A stretch of 64,000 bases of DNA, from positions 620,001 to 684,000 of the forward strand of contig NZ_LT629791.1 in NCBI RefSeq assembly GCF_900105925.1. The letters run 5' to 3'. A model generated the notes under the pieces. The model did no database searches, had not been told where the DNA came from, and saw nothing but the letters and a program-made list of their open reading frames with translations. A program made the translations under genes and the position numbers. This DNA comes from Jiangella alkaliphila. Lineage in GTDB: Bacteria > Actinomycetota > Actinomycetes > Jiangellales > Jiangellaceae. Position 1 is the stretch's first letter. Every line of letters begins with the position of its first letter. Below, piece after piece: positions 19,056 through 26,378 of this stretch.

Positions 19056-19400
19056 TCAGGACTCGTCGGTCGCGGTGACGGTGGCCCGCCTGGGCCGATT
19101 CTTGCTGGCTGCCCTCGGCGCGGGAGCCGCCTCTGCCGCAGTCTTGCGGCGACGGGTCGACGTGGCCACGACGTAGGGCTCGATCAGGTCGTTCGGCGTG
19201 CAGGCGAAGATGTCACACAACGCCGACAGCAGCCGCATGTTCAGCCGTTCCGGTTCGCCGGTGACGATCCGATAGACCTGGGTCGAGGTCATCACCACCC
19301 CCCGATCGGCCAGCAGCGGCACCAGATCAGTGGTGTTGTGCATGCCGTGCTCGGACATCAGCGTGCGCAGATGCCAGTGGTAGGCGACCGTCGTCGTCAT
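19056..19400 (-). CDS. Small XRE-type helix-turn-helix protein of the recombinase module
   Basis: A 114-residue protein. Residues 5-75 form a Cro/C1-type HTH (LVPLLADRGVVMTSTQVYRIVTGEPERLNMRLLSALCDIFACTPNDLIEP), followed by a Lys/Arg/Ala-rich tail likely to contact DNA nonspecifically. It could repress the module or help assemble the recombination complex. Its size and place between two recombinase-like genes recall the small accessory protein of multi-gene transposons such as Tn554, which is a comparison and not proof. The ATG overlaps the recombinase stop by ATGA. Confidence 0.8.
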   Translation of the reverse strand: MTTTVAYHWHLRTLMSEHGMHNTTDLVPLLADRGVVMTSTQVYRIVTGEPERLNMRLLSALCDIFACTPNDLIEPYVVATSTRRRKTAAEAAPAPRAASKNRPRRATVTATDES

Positions 19401-20554
19401 CCTTGCTGTCCTTCCGATCCGTCCGCCGACGCCGACGCGGGTGCCGTGAATGCTTGGTCCAGCGCGCGGCGCAGCACGCTGTTGCGGTAGTCGCCGGACA
19501 CGCCGGTGTAGAGGGCGGTGGTCGAGCCCCACCGGTGCCCGACCTGCTGCTGCACGAACAACGGGTCGAACCCGTCCTCGATCAGATGCGTCACATAGGA
19601 GTGCCGCAGGCAGTGCGGATGCAGCACCGGGTCCAGGCCGAGCGCGTCACGATACTCGGCGAACCGGGAACCGATGTAGCTCCCGCTGACCCGGCTCTGG
19701 CGTTCGGTGGGCCACAACATCGCATCGTCGGCGACCTTGAACCGGGGCAGCACGTCGTCGACGTACTCCGCCAGCACCGGCCCGGTCCAGTCGAACACGG
19801 TCACCACCGCCCTGCGTCGTGGCTGTGACCCGCGCGTGGCCTTGCCCCAGCGCACGTTACAGACCCCGAAGGCGCCGAACTCCGGCACGGCAGCGTTGCG
19901 GGTGAAGTCATGCAGATCGAGCATCGCCACCTCGCGCCGCCGCAGACCGTAGGCATAGATGACCTTGAACAGGGTCGCGTCGCGGAACAACGCCGTCCAG
20001 CCCTTCCGCTTGGACGTCCGGGCGAAGTCCACCCGGTCGTCGGCATGGTCGAACAACGCCTGCACCTCCATCCGGGTCAACGGCCGCACGCTCGGGCGGG
20101 CCTCGTGGTCGCTGACATGGATCGCGGTGTTCCACTCGTGGCAGACCTGGACCGGGTGCGTCCCGAACGCCTCCAGGCACGCCTCGGCCCAGCCGTAGCG
20201 GGAATCGGTCAGATACGAGCAGAACAACGCCACCGCGTTCTGGTAGCCGCGGATCGACGACGGCGCCTTCGGCCGCGGCCCGGACAGCAGCTGCGCGGTC
20301 CACTCCTCCACATCCGTCGCGGTCCACTCCCACGGCAGCGTCGCGCAGAACTCGGCGAACCGTCGCACCGCGCCTTCGCGGGCGCGGATCGTCACCGGCG
20401 ACAGCAGCCGGCTCGACTGCTGCCCCGCCCACCCGGCGAGCATGTCGTCGAACATCTGCTCCGCCGGCCGCAGCACCGCCACGTTCGCCGGCCGCAACGA
20501 GACCACCGACCCCGGCACCGACTCATCTCTCGAACCCACCCGGCGACCGTACAT
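19397..20554 (-). CDS. Tyrosine-type site-specific recombinase (integrase)
   Basis: A 385-residue recombinase with a SAM-like core-binding domain (about 35-145) and a complete catalytic domain: Arg205 in YGLRRREVA, His314/Arg317 in HPHCLRHSYVTHL, His340 in VGHRWGS, and nucleophile Tyr349 in TTALYTGVS. It should cut and rejoin DNA through a covalent phosphotyrosine. The chosen ATG at 20554 lies inside a direct repeat and lacks a ribosome site, so translation may be leaderless or start at an internal GTG (codon 6). It leads the three-gene module. The closest relatives should be integrases of actinobacterial elements rather than XerC/D. Confidence 0.9.
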   Translation of the reverse strand: MYGRRVGSRDESVPGSVVSLRPANVAVLRPAEQMFDDMLAGWAGQQSSRLLSPVTIRAREGAVRRFAEFCATLPWEWTATDVEEWTAQLLSGPRPKAPSSIRGYQNAVALFCSYLTDSRYGWAEACLEAFGTHPVQVCHEWNTAIHVSDHEARPSVRPLTRMEVQALFDHADDRVDFARTSKRKGWTALFRDATLFKVIYAYGLRRREVAMLDLHDFTRNAAVPEFGAFGVCNVRWGKATRGSQPRRRAVVTVFDWTGPVLAEYVDDVLPRFKVADDAMLWPTERQSRVSGSYIGSRFAEYRDALGLDPVLHPHCLRHSYVTHLIEDGFDPLFVQQQVGHRWGSTTALYTGVSGDYRNSVLRRALDQAFTAPASASADGSEGQQG

Positions 20555-20586
20555 TAGATGTAAGAATCATGCTCTAGATGTAAGCA
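20550..20586. repeat. Direct repeat block 1 beside the recombinase gene
   Basis: The block contains two TAGATGTAAG units exactly 20 bases apart (20555-20564 and 20575-20584). The first is the right side of a small palindrome TACAT-tag-ATGTA. The block matches block 2 at 26 of 37 positions. It overlaps the recombinase start codon, so it may be a recombinase arm/core site or an operator. Confidence 0.7.
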
Positions 20587-20668
20587 GATTGACGAACGGG
20601 CTGATCAGAGCTGCGCATCTCAGCCATGAGGGGTCTCGACAGGGCGGCAGGTCACCACGATCCACGCC

Positions 20669-20705
20669 TACATCAGACGTAAGAATCGTACATCCGATGC
20701 AATAA
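20669..20705. repeat. Direct repeat block 2 beside the recombinase gene
   Basis: A second copy of the 37-base block, 119 bases from block 1. Its units are CAGACGTAAG and the more diverged CCGATGCAAT, again 20 bases apart. It ends a few bases from the stop codon of the flanking lipoprotein gene, which makes it the best candidate for the right end of the module. Between the blocks I see no gene. Confidence 0.65.
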
Positions 20706-20708
20706 TTG

Positions 20709-21719
20709 CTAATTGCGTTCGAACCCGAGGTGGACGTGGTCGCGGTGCAGGTCGTCGGCGAAGTGCTTGCCGCCGGGGCCGTCCGGGTCGACCGGGCCGC
20801 CGATCTCGTCGCTGCCGGTCGCGCGGACCGCGGCGAGGAAGTCGAGCAGGAACGGCTCGTCCTTGTCCATCGACACCACCGGGCGGCCGTCGACCGCCCA
20901 GATGTCGACGGCGCGGCCGCGGGTGTGGTTGCTGGTGCGGTCGCTGCCGAAGACGGTCTCGGGGTGGCCGCTGCTGAACACCGACACCGCCAGCTCGTAG
21001 GTCGCGGACAGCTCCAGCAGCGCGGCGAGGACGCGCGCGTCGACGATGCCGGCGGCGAGGTCGGCGACGGCGGCCTCCGGCAGCTGGACCCGCCCGCTCG
21101 CGGCGAGGTCGGCGGCCGGCCCGGTCAGCCTGGCGGCCGCGTCGGGCACCGGCGCGACGGGGTGCAGCTCGGTGACCGTCCACGCGCTGCCCGCGCGCTG
21201 CAGCCGGACGTCCGCCGTCACCACCCGCTCCCGCAGCGCCGCGCCGTCGGCCCAGGTCTGCCGCACGACGGCCATGACACTCGCCGTGCTGCGCTCCAGC
21301 CCGCCGTACTGCGGGTACACGATTTGCGCGACGGCGGGCCCGGCGGGCGGCAGCAGCGGGCCGGCGGTGCGCTCGAGGACCGGCTGCGCCCCGGCGGCGG
21401 TCAGCCGGTCGGCCGCGGGGGTGACGGCGACACCGTCAGGCACCGTCCCGAGCGCCTCCAGCACCCGGACCGCGGCCAGCTTGACCTCCGGCGAGATCTC
21501 GTTGCCGCCCGGCTGCCAGGGCGACGACGCCGGCAGGTCCGCCACCGGTGACGGGGGCTCCGGTGGTGGACCCGCCGGCTGCTTGGGGTTCGGCCGGGCA
21601 GGGGGCGTGCGGACGGCGCGAGCGTCCGGTACGCCCGCGCCGCCGGCTCCGCAGGCCGCCGCGAAGGCGGCCACGGCCGCGAGGAGCAAGCCGCGGCGGC
21701 CGACGCCGCGACCGCTCAT
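20709..21719 (-). CDS. Lipoprotein with C-terminal M15-type (D-Ala-D-Ala peptidase-like) domain
   Basis: A 336-residue exported protein. The signal has GRRGLLLAAVAAFAAAC, a twin-arginine-like start with a lipobox Cys at 23, then a Pro-rich linker. The middle is an uncharacterised alpha/beta region. The C-terminal part has the metal-peptidase pattern SNHTRGRAVDIW followed by HRDHVHLGF (His325-His330), as in M15/hedgehog-type zinc peptidases. It may act on peptidoglycan, but the catalytic set is only partly testable by eye. The ATG overlaps the upstream GNAT stop by ATGA. Its 3' end abuts the recombinase module. Confidence 0.75.
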   Translation of the reverse strand: MSGRGVGRRGLLLAAVAAFAAACGAGGAGVPDARAVRTPPARPNPKQPAGPPPEPPSPVADLPASSPWQPGGNEISPEVKLAAVRVLEALGTVPDGVAVTPAADRLTAAGAQPVLERTAGPLLPPAGPAVAQIVYPQYGGLERSTASVMAVVRQTWADGAALRERVVTADVRLQRAGSAWTVTELHPVAPVPDAAARLTGPAADLAASGRVQLPEAAVADLAAGIVDARVLAALLELSATYELAVSVFSSGHPETVFGSDRTSNHTRGRAVDIWAVDGRPVVSMDKDEPFLLDFLAAVRATGSDEIGGPVDPDGPGGKHFADDLHRDHVHLGFERN

Positions 21720-22402
21720 CGAGCCCGCACGAACCGCGGATCGATTCGGTACGTGTGGACCTGGTCGCCGTCGCGGTCGACATGGTCGCCGACCCGCCGC
21801 CAGCCGGCCCGTTCGTAGAACCCGGCCGCGCCGCGGGCGCCGGCCTTCGTGACCAGCTCGACGCGGTCGACGCCGGCCGCGGCGACCTTGGCGAGGAACG
21901 CCTCGGTCAGCGCGGTGCCGATCGAGCGCCCACGCCGGTCCGGCGCCACGACGATCGCCTCGAGCACGGCGATCGAGCCGAAGCCCGCCTCGGGCACGTC
22001 GCCCGGTGCGGCCACGCGGGCCGGCGCGGCGCCCCGTCCGAGCAGCCGCCGCGCGTAGCGCAGCCCGCGGGTGCGGACGAACCCGGCGGCGACCACCGGC
22101 CGGGTGAGCAGCGCCCGCAAGCCGGCCAGCGCGAGCTCGCGGCGCCGGTGGCCGATCATCCAGGCGACGTTGGCCGGCCGGTCGGTGCTGCCCAGCGTGA
22201 ACCCGACGACCTCGCCCTCGACCTTCGCGACCAGCACGATTCCATACTCCGAGTCCAGGTGGGCACGGTGCCAGCGGCGGACGAACGCCTCGCCGAGCCG
22301 CGGGAACAACCCGTGCGGCAGCTCCGTCACGTGCAACGCCGCCGTCGTGCGCAGGTCGTCCTCGCTCGCGGGCAGGACCTCGATCTCGCCTTCAGTGCTC
22401 AT
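21716..22402 (-). CDS. GNAT-family N-acetyltransferase
   Basis: A 228-residue acetyl-CoA-dependent transferase. The core fold shows in VLEAIVVAPDRRGRSIGTALTEAFLAKVAAAGVDRVELVT (motif A, RRGRSIGTA binding the pyrophosphate) and AGARGAAGFYERAGWRRVGD (motif B). An N-terminal stretch of about 100 residues is less conserved. The substrate is unknown. GAGAGG precedes the ATG by six bases. It is co-transcribed with the lipoprotein and divergent from the two-component system. Confidence 0.85.
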   Translation of the reverse strand: MSTEGEIEVLPASEDDLRTTAALHVTELPHGLFPRLGEAFVRRWHRAHLDSEYGIVLVAKVEGEVVGFTLGSTDRPANVAWMIGHRRRELALAGLRALLTRPVVAAGFVRTRGLRYARRLLGRGAAPARVAAPGDVPEAGFGSIAVLEAIVVAPDRRGRSIGTALTEAFLAKVAAAGVDRVELVTKAGARGAAGFYERAGWRRVGDHVDRDGDQVHTYRIDPRFVRAR

Positions 22403-22520
22403 TATCAGCCTCTCTGCGACCGAACTGCGCAACCGGCTCCTCTTTCCTTGGTAGACGCCGCTTCGCGCGACTTTGTTGTCATGAGGGCGCGACCGCTGAG
22501 AACCATGGTTCGGCGCCAAT

Positions 22521-22538
22521 CTCAGAGGAACCTCAGAG
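22521..22538. promoter_or_regulatory. Tandem CTCAGAG repeat, likely response-regulator binding site
   Basis: CTCAGAG occurs at 22521-22527 and 22532-22538, an 11-base period that matches how OmpR-family dimers bind head-to-tail half sites. It ends 21 bases before the response-regulator ATG, which suggests autoregulation. Confidence 0.55.
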
Positions 22539-22559
22539 CACCCGTGCGACCATCGGGAC

Positions 22560-23231
22560 ATGAACGACGACCAGGACTGTTCGTTGCTGCTGGTCGAGGA
22601 CGACGCCAAGCTGGCGGCGCTGCTGGACCGGTTGTTCACCGGCGAGGGCTACGCCGTCGACGTCGCGCGCGACGGTCAGTCCGGGCTGCACCGCGCGCTC
22701 ACCAGCCGGTACGCCGTCATGGTCATCGACCGCGGGCTGCCCGCCATCGAGGGCGTCGACCTCGTGCGCAAGCTGCGTGCGCAGGGCGTCGCGACGCCGA
22801 TCCTGATCCTGACCGCCCGCGGCACCACCGACGACCGCGTCGAGGGTCTGGACGCCGGCGCCGAGGACTACGTCGTCAAACCGTTCGAGATCGACGAGCT
22901 GCTGGCCCGGCTGCGCGCGCTGCTGCGCCGGCACACCGACACGTCGACCCGGCTCGAGCTCGGCGAGCGCTACCTCGACGTCACAGCGCGGCGGGTGCTC
23001 GGCGGCGCCGCCGGGCCGATCGAGCTGTCCGGCCGCGAGAACCAGCTGCTGCAGCTGTTCGCCGCGCACCCGTCCCAGGTGTTCACCCGCGACGAGCTGC
23101 GCCGGCAGGTGTTCCAGGACGCGGACAGCCCCGGCGCCGTGGACACCTACGTCTACTATCTGCGCAGGAAACTCGGCCGTGACGTCATCCGCACCGTCCA
23201 CGGCCTCGGCTACCGGATGGGATCTGCTTGA
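22560..23231 (+). CDS. OmpR-family response regulator
   Basis: A 223-residue two-domain regulator. The receiver has the acidic pair at residues 13-15 (VEDD), phosphoacceptor Asp57 in VIDRGLP, Thr/Ala in LTARG, and Lys107 in VVKPFE. The C-terminal winged helix ends VDTYVYYLRRKLG...IRTVHGLGYRMG. Phosphorylation by the adjacent kinase should change DNA binding. The stop overlaps the kinase start by TTGA. Confidence 0.95.
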   Translation: MNDDQDCSLLLVEDDAKLAALLDRLFTGEGYAVDVARDGQSGLHRALTSRYAVMVIDRGLPAIEGVDLVRKLRAQGVATPILILTARGTTDDRVEGLDAGAEDYVVKPFEIDELLARLRALLRRHTDTSTRLELGERYLDVTARRVLGGAAGPIELSGRENQLLQLFAAHPSQVFTRDELRRQVFQDADSPGAVDTYVYYLRRKLGRDVIRTVHGLGYRMGSA

Positions 23232-24433
23232 GCTGGCGCCCAGGCGGCTCACAGCGCCGCCGTACACCGTCCTCGCCGGCCGACCGGCGGCTGCTGCGAC
23301 GGGCGTCGATCGTCGTCGCCGTGCAGACGGGCGTCGCCGTCGCGCTGGTCATCGGCGTGATCATCGCGCTGGTCTACTCGATCAGCGGGCAGGAGCGGGT
23401 CTCCGCCACCGCGGCCAAGCTGGAGACGAAGGTCACCGAGCACGCGGCGCCCGGCGAGACGATCGTCGAAGGCGCGCCGGCGAGCTGCCCCGAGAACGAG
23501 ATCCGCGCCGCCGTCGACGAGCTGCCGCCGGGCACCCAGCGGTTCGAGGTGTGCGACACCCCGTTCCTCTCCTACATCGAGGGGAGCGGCGACGACCGGG
23601 TGGCCGCGGTGACGGACTTCACCGAGCAGGAGGAGGAGACCGAGCGACTGGCGCAGCTGTCCATCGTGGTGGGCGTCGTCGGCGCGCTGGCCGCGGCCGG
23701 ACTGGGCTGGCTGGTGGCGCGGCGCGCCGTCCGCCCGCTCGGTGACGCGCTGACGTCGCAGCGCCGGTTCGTCGCGGAGGCCAGCCACGAGCTGCGCACC
23801 CCGCTGGCGATCCTGCACACCCGCGCCCAGCTGCTGCAGCGCCGGCCCACCGCCGACGACGACCAGCGGCAGGAGCTCGACCAGCTGGTCGACGACGCCC
23901 GGGTGCTCAACGACATCGTCAACGATCTGCTGCTGTCCGCGGAGATGCAGTTCCGGCCCGAGGCGCGCCAGCCGGTCGACCTCGCCCGCGTGGCGACGGA
24001 GGTCAAGGACTCGTTCTCCGCGACCGCCGACGAGGCCGGCGTCGACCTCGTCGTCGACAGCGTCCCGACCGACCACCACGTCGTCACCGGCGTGCCGAGC
24101 GCGCTGCGCCGCGCCGTCGCCGCCCTGGTCGACAACGCGATGGACCATGTCGCCCGCGGCGGCACCATCACCCTCGGGCTGTCCGCGTCCGACGGCACCG
24201 TCCGCATCAGCGTCATCGACGACGGCGACGGCCTCGACCCCGAGCTGGCGGCGCAGCTGACCCAGCGGTTCCACCGCGGTCCCGACGCCAACGGCAACGG
24301 CCACCACCCGCGGCTCGGCCTCGGGCTGGCGCTCGTCGACGAGATCGTGCACGCCCACGACGGCACCCTCGCCATCGACGGCCGCCCGGGCGACGGCGCC
24401 ACCGTCACCCTCGCGTTTCCCGCGGCGCCATGA
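23228..24433 (+). CDS. Sensor histidine kinase, partner of the OmpR regulator
   Basis: A 401-residue membrane kinase. TM1 is about residues 26-52, the extracytoplasmic sensor about 53-142, and TM2 about 143-165. A short HAMP-like link follows, then HisKA with His187 in EASHELRTPLAILH and a HATPase domain with N in ALVDNAMDH, DDGDGLDP and a G-rich GLGLALVDEIV. Two cysteines (87 and 109) in the small sensor region could form a disulfide. The start is TTG, overlapping the regulator stop, so the pair is translationally coupled. The signal is unknown; a link to the desaturase downstream is only positional. Confidence 0.93.
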   Translation: MSWRPGGSQRRRTPSSPADRRLLRRASIVVAVQTGVAVALVIGVIIALVYSISGQERVSATAAKLETKVTEHAAPGETIVEGAPASCPENEIRAAVDELPPGTQRFEVCDTPFLSYIEGSGDDRVAAVTDFTEQEEETERLAQLSIVVGVVGALAAAGLGWLVARRAVRPLGDALTSQRRFVAEASHELRTPLAILHTRAQLLQRRPTADDDQRQELDQLVDDARVLNDIVNDLLLSAEMQFRPEARQPVDLARVATEVKDSFSATADEAGVDLVVDSVPTDHHVVTGVPSALRRAVAALVDNAMDHVARGGTITLGLSASDGTVRISVIDDGDGLDPELAAQLTQRFHRGPDANGNGHHPRLGLGLALVDEIVHAHDGTLAIDGRPGDGATVTLAFPAAP

Positions 24434-24504
24434 AGCCGTCATGTCCGATGCGCGGGCCTTGCGTAGCCTCATGCGGTCGGCACCTATATGTTCGGGCTAC
24501 TGCT

Positions 24505-24517
24505 GGAACCAGGTTCC
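24505..24517. promoter_or_regulatory. 13-bp palindrome upstream of the desaturase
   Basis: GGAACCaGGTTCC is a perfect 6-1-6 palindrome about 90 bases before the desaturase ATG. With the next palindrome it forms a pair 32 bases apart, three helical turns, so both could be contacted by one regulator on the same face of DNA. Confidence 0.4.
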
Positions 24518-24536
24518 CGATGGAGCCGTTGTCGCA

Positions 24537-24549
24537 GTGACGACGTCAC
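24537..24549. promoter_or_regulatory. Second 13-bp palindrome upstream of the desaturase
   Basis: GTGACGaCGTCAC is a perfect 6-1-6 palindrome 54 bases before the desaturase ATG. It could be a TetR- or GntR-type operator. No such regulator gene is adjacent. Confidence 0.4.
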
Positions 24550-24602
24550 ATCTCTGACGCATCGGCCGTCCCGGCCGCGATCACCAGAAGGGTGCCCCCT
24601 TG

Positions 24603-25685
24603 ATGACCACGGCTACGTCTGACGCCACAGCGTCCCCAGCCTCGCCCCGCGAACGACATGTCAGCGTGTACGCGGAGCTGTCGAAGCTCATCCAGGGGGC
24701 CGGGCTGCTGGAGCGCCGGTACACGTTCTACTGGTCATTGATGCTCGGCACCGTCGCCGCGTTCGCCGCCATCTGGGTCGGCTTCGCCATGCTCGGCGAC
24801 TCCTGGTACCAGCTGCTGCTGGCCGCCGCGCTCGCCGTCGTGCTGGCCCAGTTCGGCTTCATCGGCCACGAGGGCGCGCACCGGCAGATCTTCGCCTCGC
24901 ACCGCTGGAACGAGTGGACCGGCCGCGTCATCTCCGGCCTGTTCGCCGGGCTCAGCTACAGCTGGTGGATGCGCAAGCACACCCGCCACCACCTCAACCC
25001 GAACAAGGAGGGCGCCGACCCCGACATCGGGCCGGGCGTCCTCGCGTTCTCGCCCGCGGCACTGGCCGTCCGCGGACCGGTCGGGCTGTGGTTCGCGCGG
25101 CGGCAGGGCTGGTTCTTCTTCCCGCTGCTGCTGCTCGAAGGCCTCGCGCTGCACGCGCACAGCATCCAGAACATCGCCCGGCGCGAGCGGCTCGAGCACC
25201 GCTGGGTCGAGATCCTGTTCGTCACCGTGCGTCTCGGCGGCTACCTCGCCGCGCTGTTCATCGTCCTGCCGCCCGGCAAGGCCATCGCGTTCTTCGCCGT
25301 GCAGATGGGCCTGTTCGGCCTGCTCCTCGGCGGCGCCTTCGCACCCAACCACAAGGGCATGCCGATCGTCCCGGCCTCCATGAAGGTCGACTTCCTGCGC
25401 CGTCAGGTGCTGATGTCGCGCAACATCAGCGGCGGACCGGTCACCGACCTCGCCATGGGCGGCCTCAACTACCAGATCGAGCACCACCTGTTCCCCAGCA
25501 TGCCGCGGCCCAACCTGCGCCGGGCACAGCCGATCGTGCGCGAGTTCTGCGAACGCCACGGCGTGGCGTACACCGAGACGTCGCTGGTGGGGTCCTATCG
25601 CATCGTGGTCCAGTACCTCAACGACGTCGGGCTGAAGGCGCGCGACCCGTTCCAGTGTCCGCTCACGGCGCAGTACCGCACATAG
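24603..25685 (+). CDS. Membrane fatty acid desaturase
   Basis: A 360-residue acyl desaturase that inserts a double bond in membrane lipids. The three His boxes for the di-iron centre are HEGAH (89-93), HTRHH (126-130) and QIEHH (291-295), with four hydrophobic helices around them. QIEHH with LNPNKEGADPDIGPG matches the delta-6/DesA3-like group rather than the delta-9 HxxHH-only type. ATG at 24603 follows GAAGGG. It has no ferredoxin or reductase neighbour. The stop is directly adjacent to that of the convergent cupin gene. Confidence 0.93.
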   Translation: MTTATSDATASPASPRERHVSVYAELSKLIQGAGLLERRYTFYWSLMLGTVAAFAAIWVGFAMLGDSWYQLLLAAALAVVLAQFGFIGHEGAHRQIFASHRWNEWTGRVISGLFAGLSYSWWMRKHTRHHLNPNKEGADPDIGPGVLAFSPAALAVRGPVGLWFARRQGWFFFPLLLLEGLALHAHSIQNIARRERLEHRWVEILFVTVRLGGYLAALFIVLPPGKAIAFFAVQMGLFGLLLGGAFAPNHKGMPIVPASMKVDFLRRQVLMSRNISGGPVTDLAMGGLNYQIEHHLFPSMPRPNLRRAQPIVREFCERHGVAYTETSLVGSYRIVVQYLNDVGLKARDPFQCPLTAQYRT

Positions 25686-26183
25686 CTACGCCCAGTGGTT
25701 GTCGTGCCGCAGGTAGAACGCGGCACGCTCCTCCTCGTTCAGCTCCAGCCCCTTGGACACCGCGGCCAGCGTCTCGAAGTAGTCCTCGCGCGGCGCGCCC
25801 GGCGTGAACATCAGCAGCATCGACGCCGGCTCGCCGAGGACGTTCTTGAAGCCGTGCACGCCGCCCGGCGGGACGTGCAGGAAGTCGCCGACGCCGGCCT
25901 CGATCCACTCGGTCCCGTTGTAGAGACTGACCGCGCCGGTGAGCACGTAGAACGACTCGGTGATGGTGCGGTGGAAGTGCGGGCCGGGGCCGGACTCGCC
26001 CGGGCCGAACGTCCAGCGGTAGAGGCCGAAGTCGCCGCCGGTCGACGCACCGGTGGCCAGGTAGTCGACCGTCACGCCGGAGGCGTAGGTCACCTCCGGC
26101 GCGGCGTCGGCGCGCCGCAATGCGACGTTGGCCTCGCCGTTCTCACCCTCGTAGCGGACGGGCGGATAGGGCGGGAAACTCAT
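25686..26183 (-). CDS. Cupin-fold protein
   Basis: A 165-residue single cupin. Motif 1 is GPHFHRTITESFYVLTGAVSL (His/His/Glu ligands) and motif 2 is PPGGVHGFKN. It probably binds a metal; dioxygenase, isomerase or sensor roles are all possible. GGAGGAGCGAC gives a strong ribosome site for ATG 26183. It stands alone, convergent with the desaturase. Confidence 0.85.
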   Translation of the reverse strand: MSFPPYPPVRYEGENGEANVALRRADAAPEVTYASGVTVDYLATGASTGGDFGLYRWTFGPGESGPGPHFHRTITESFYVLTGAVSLYNGTEWIEAGVGDFLHVPPGGVHGFKNVLGEPASMLLMFTPGAPREDYFETLAAVSKGLELNEEERAAFYLRHDNHWA

Positions 26184-26252
26184 GTCGCTCCTCCGGTCTC
26201 GACGCGCCCGCAGTTGGTCGCCGGGCCCTGATAAGGCACACTAGGCAACGAC

Positions 26253-26272
26253 GGGGCGTGAGTACACGCCCC
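26253..26272 (+). promoter_or_regulatory. Stem-loop in the long leader of the RNA helicase gene
   Basis: A perfect 8-bp stem (GGGGCGTG / CACGCCCC) with a four-base AGTA loop lies about 105 bases before the helicase start. It may be a leader structure that controls translation, as known for cold-induced helicases, or a terminator reading across the spacer. Confidence 0.45.
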
Positions 26273-26378
26273 CGAGGTCGAGTGCGACGCGCCGATGACG
26301 GCGCAGGTTCCCCCTTCCAGATGAGCGGGCGGCCCCATCGTGACCGGCCACTCCCTCCAACGTCCTGGAAGGACGTCC

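Noticed and set aside
15952-20724. GTTCGAAC at both ends of the recombinase module as target-site repeats
   Set aside because: The 8-mer is self-complementary and also occurs elsewhere, for example near 14125, and the flanking bases do not match.
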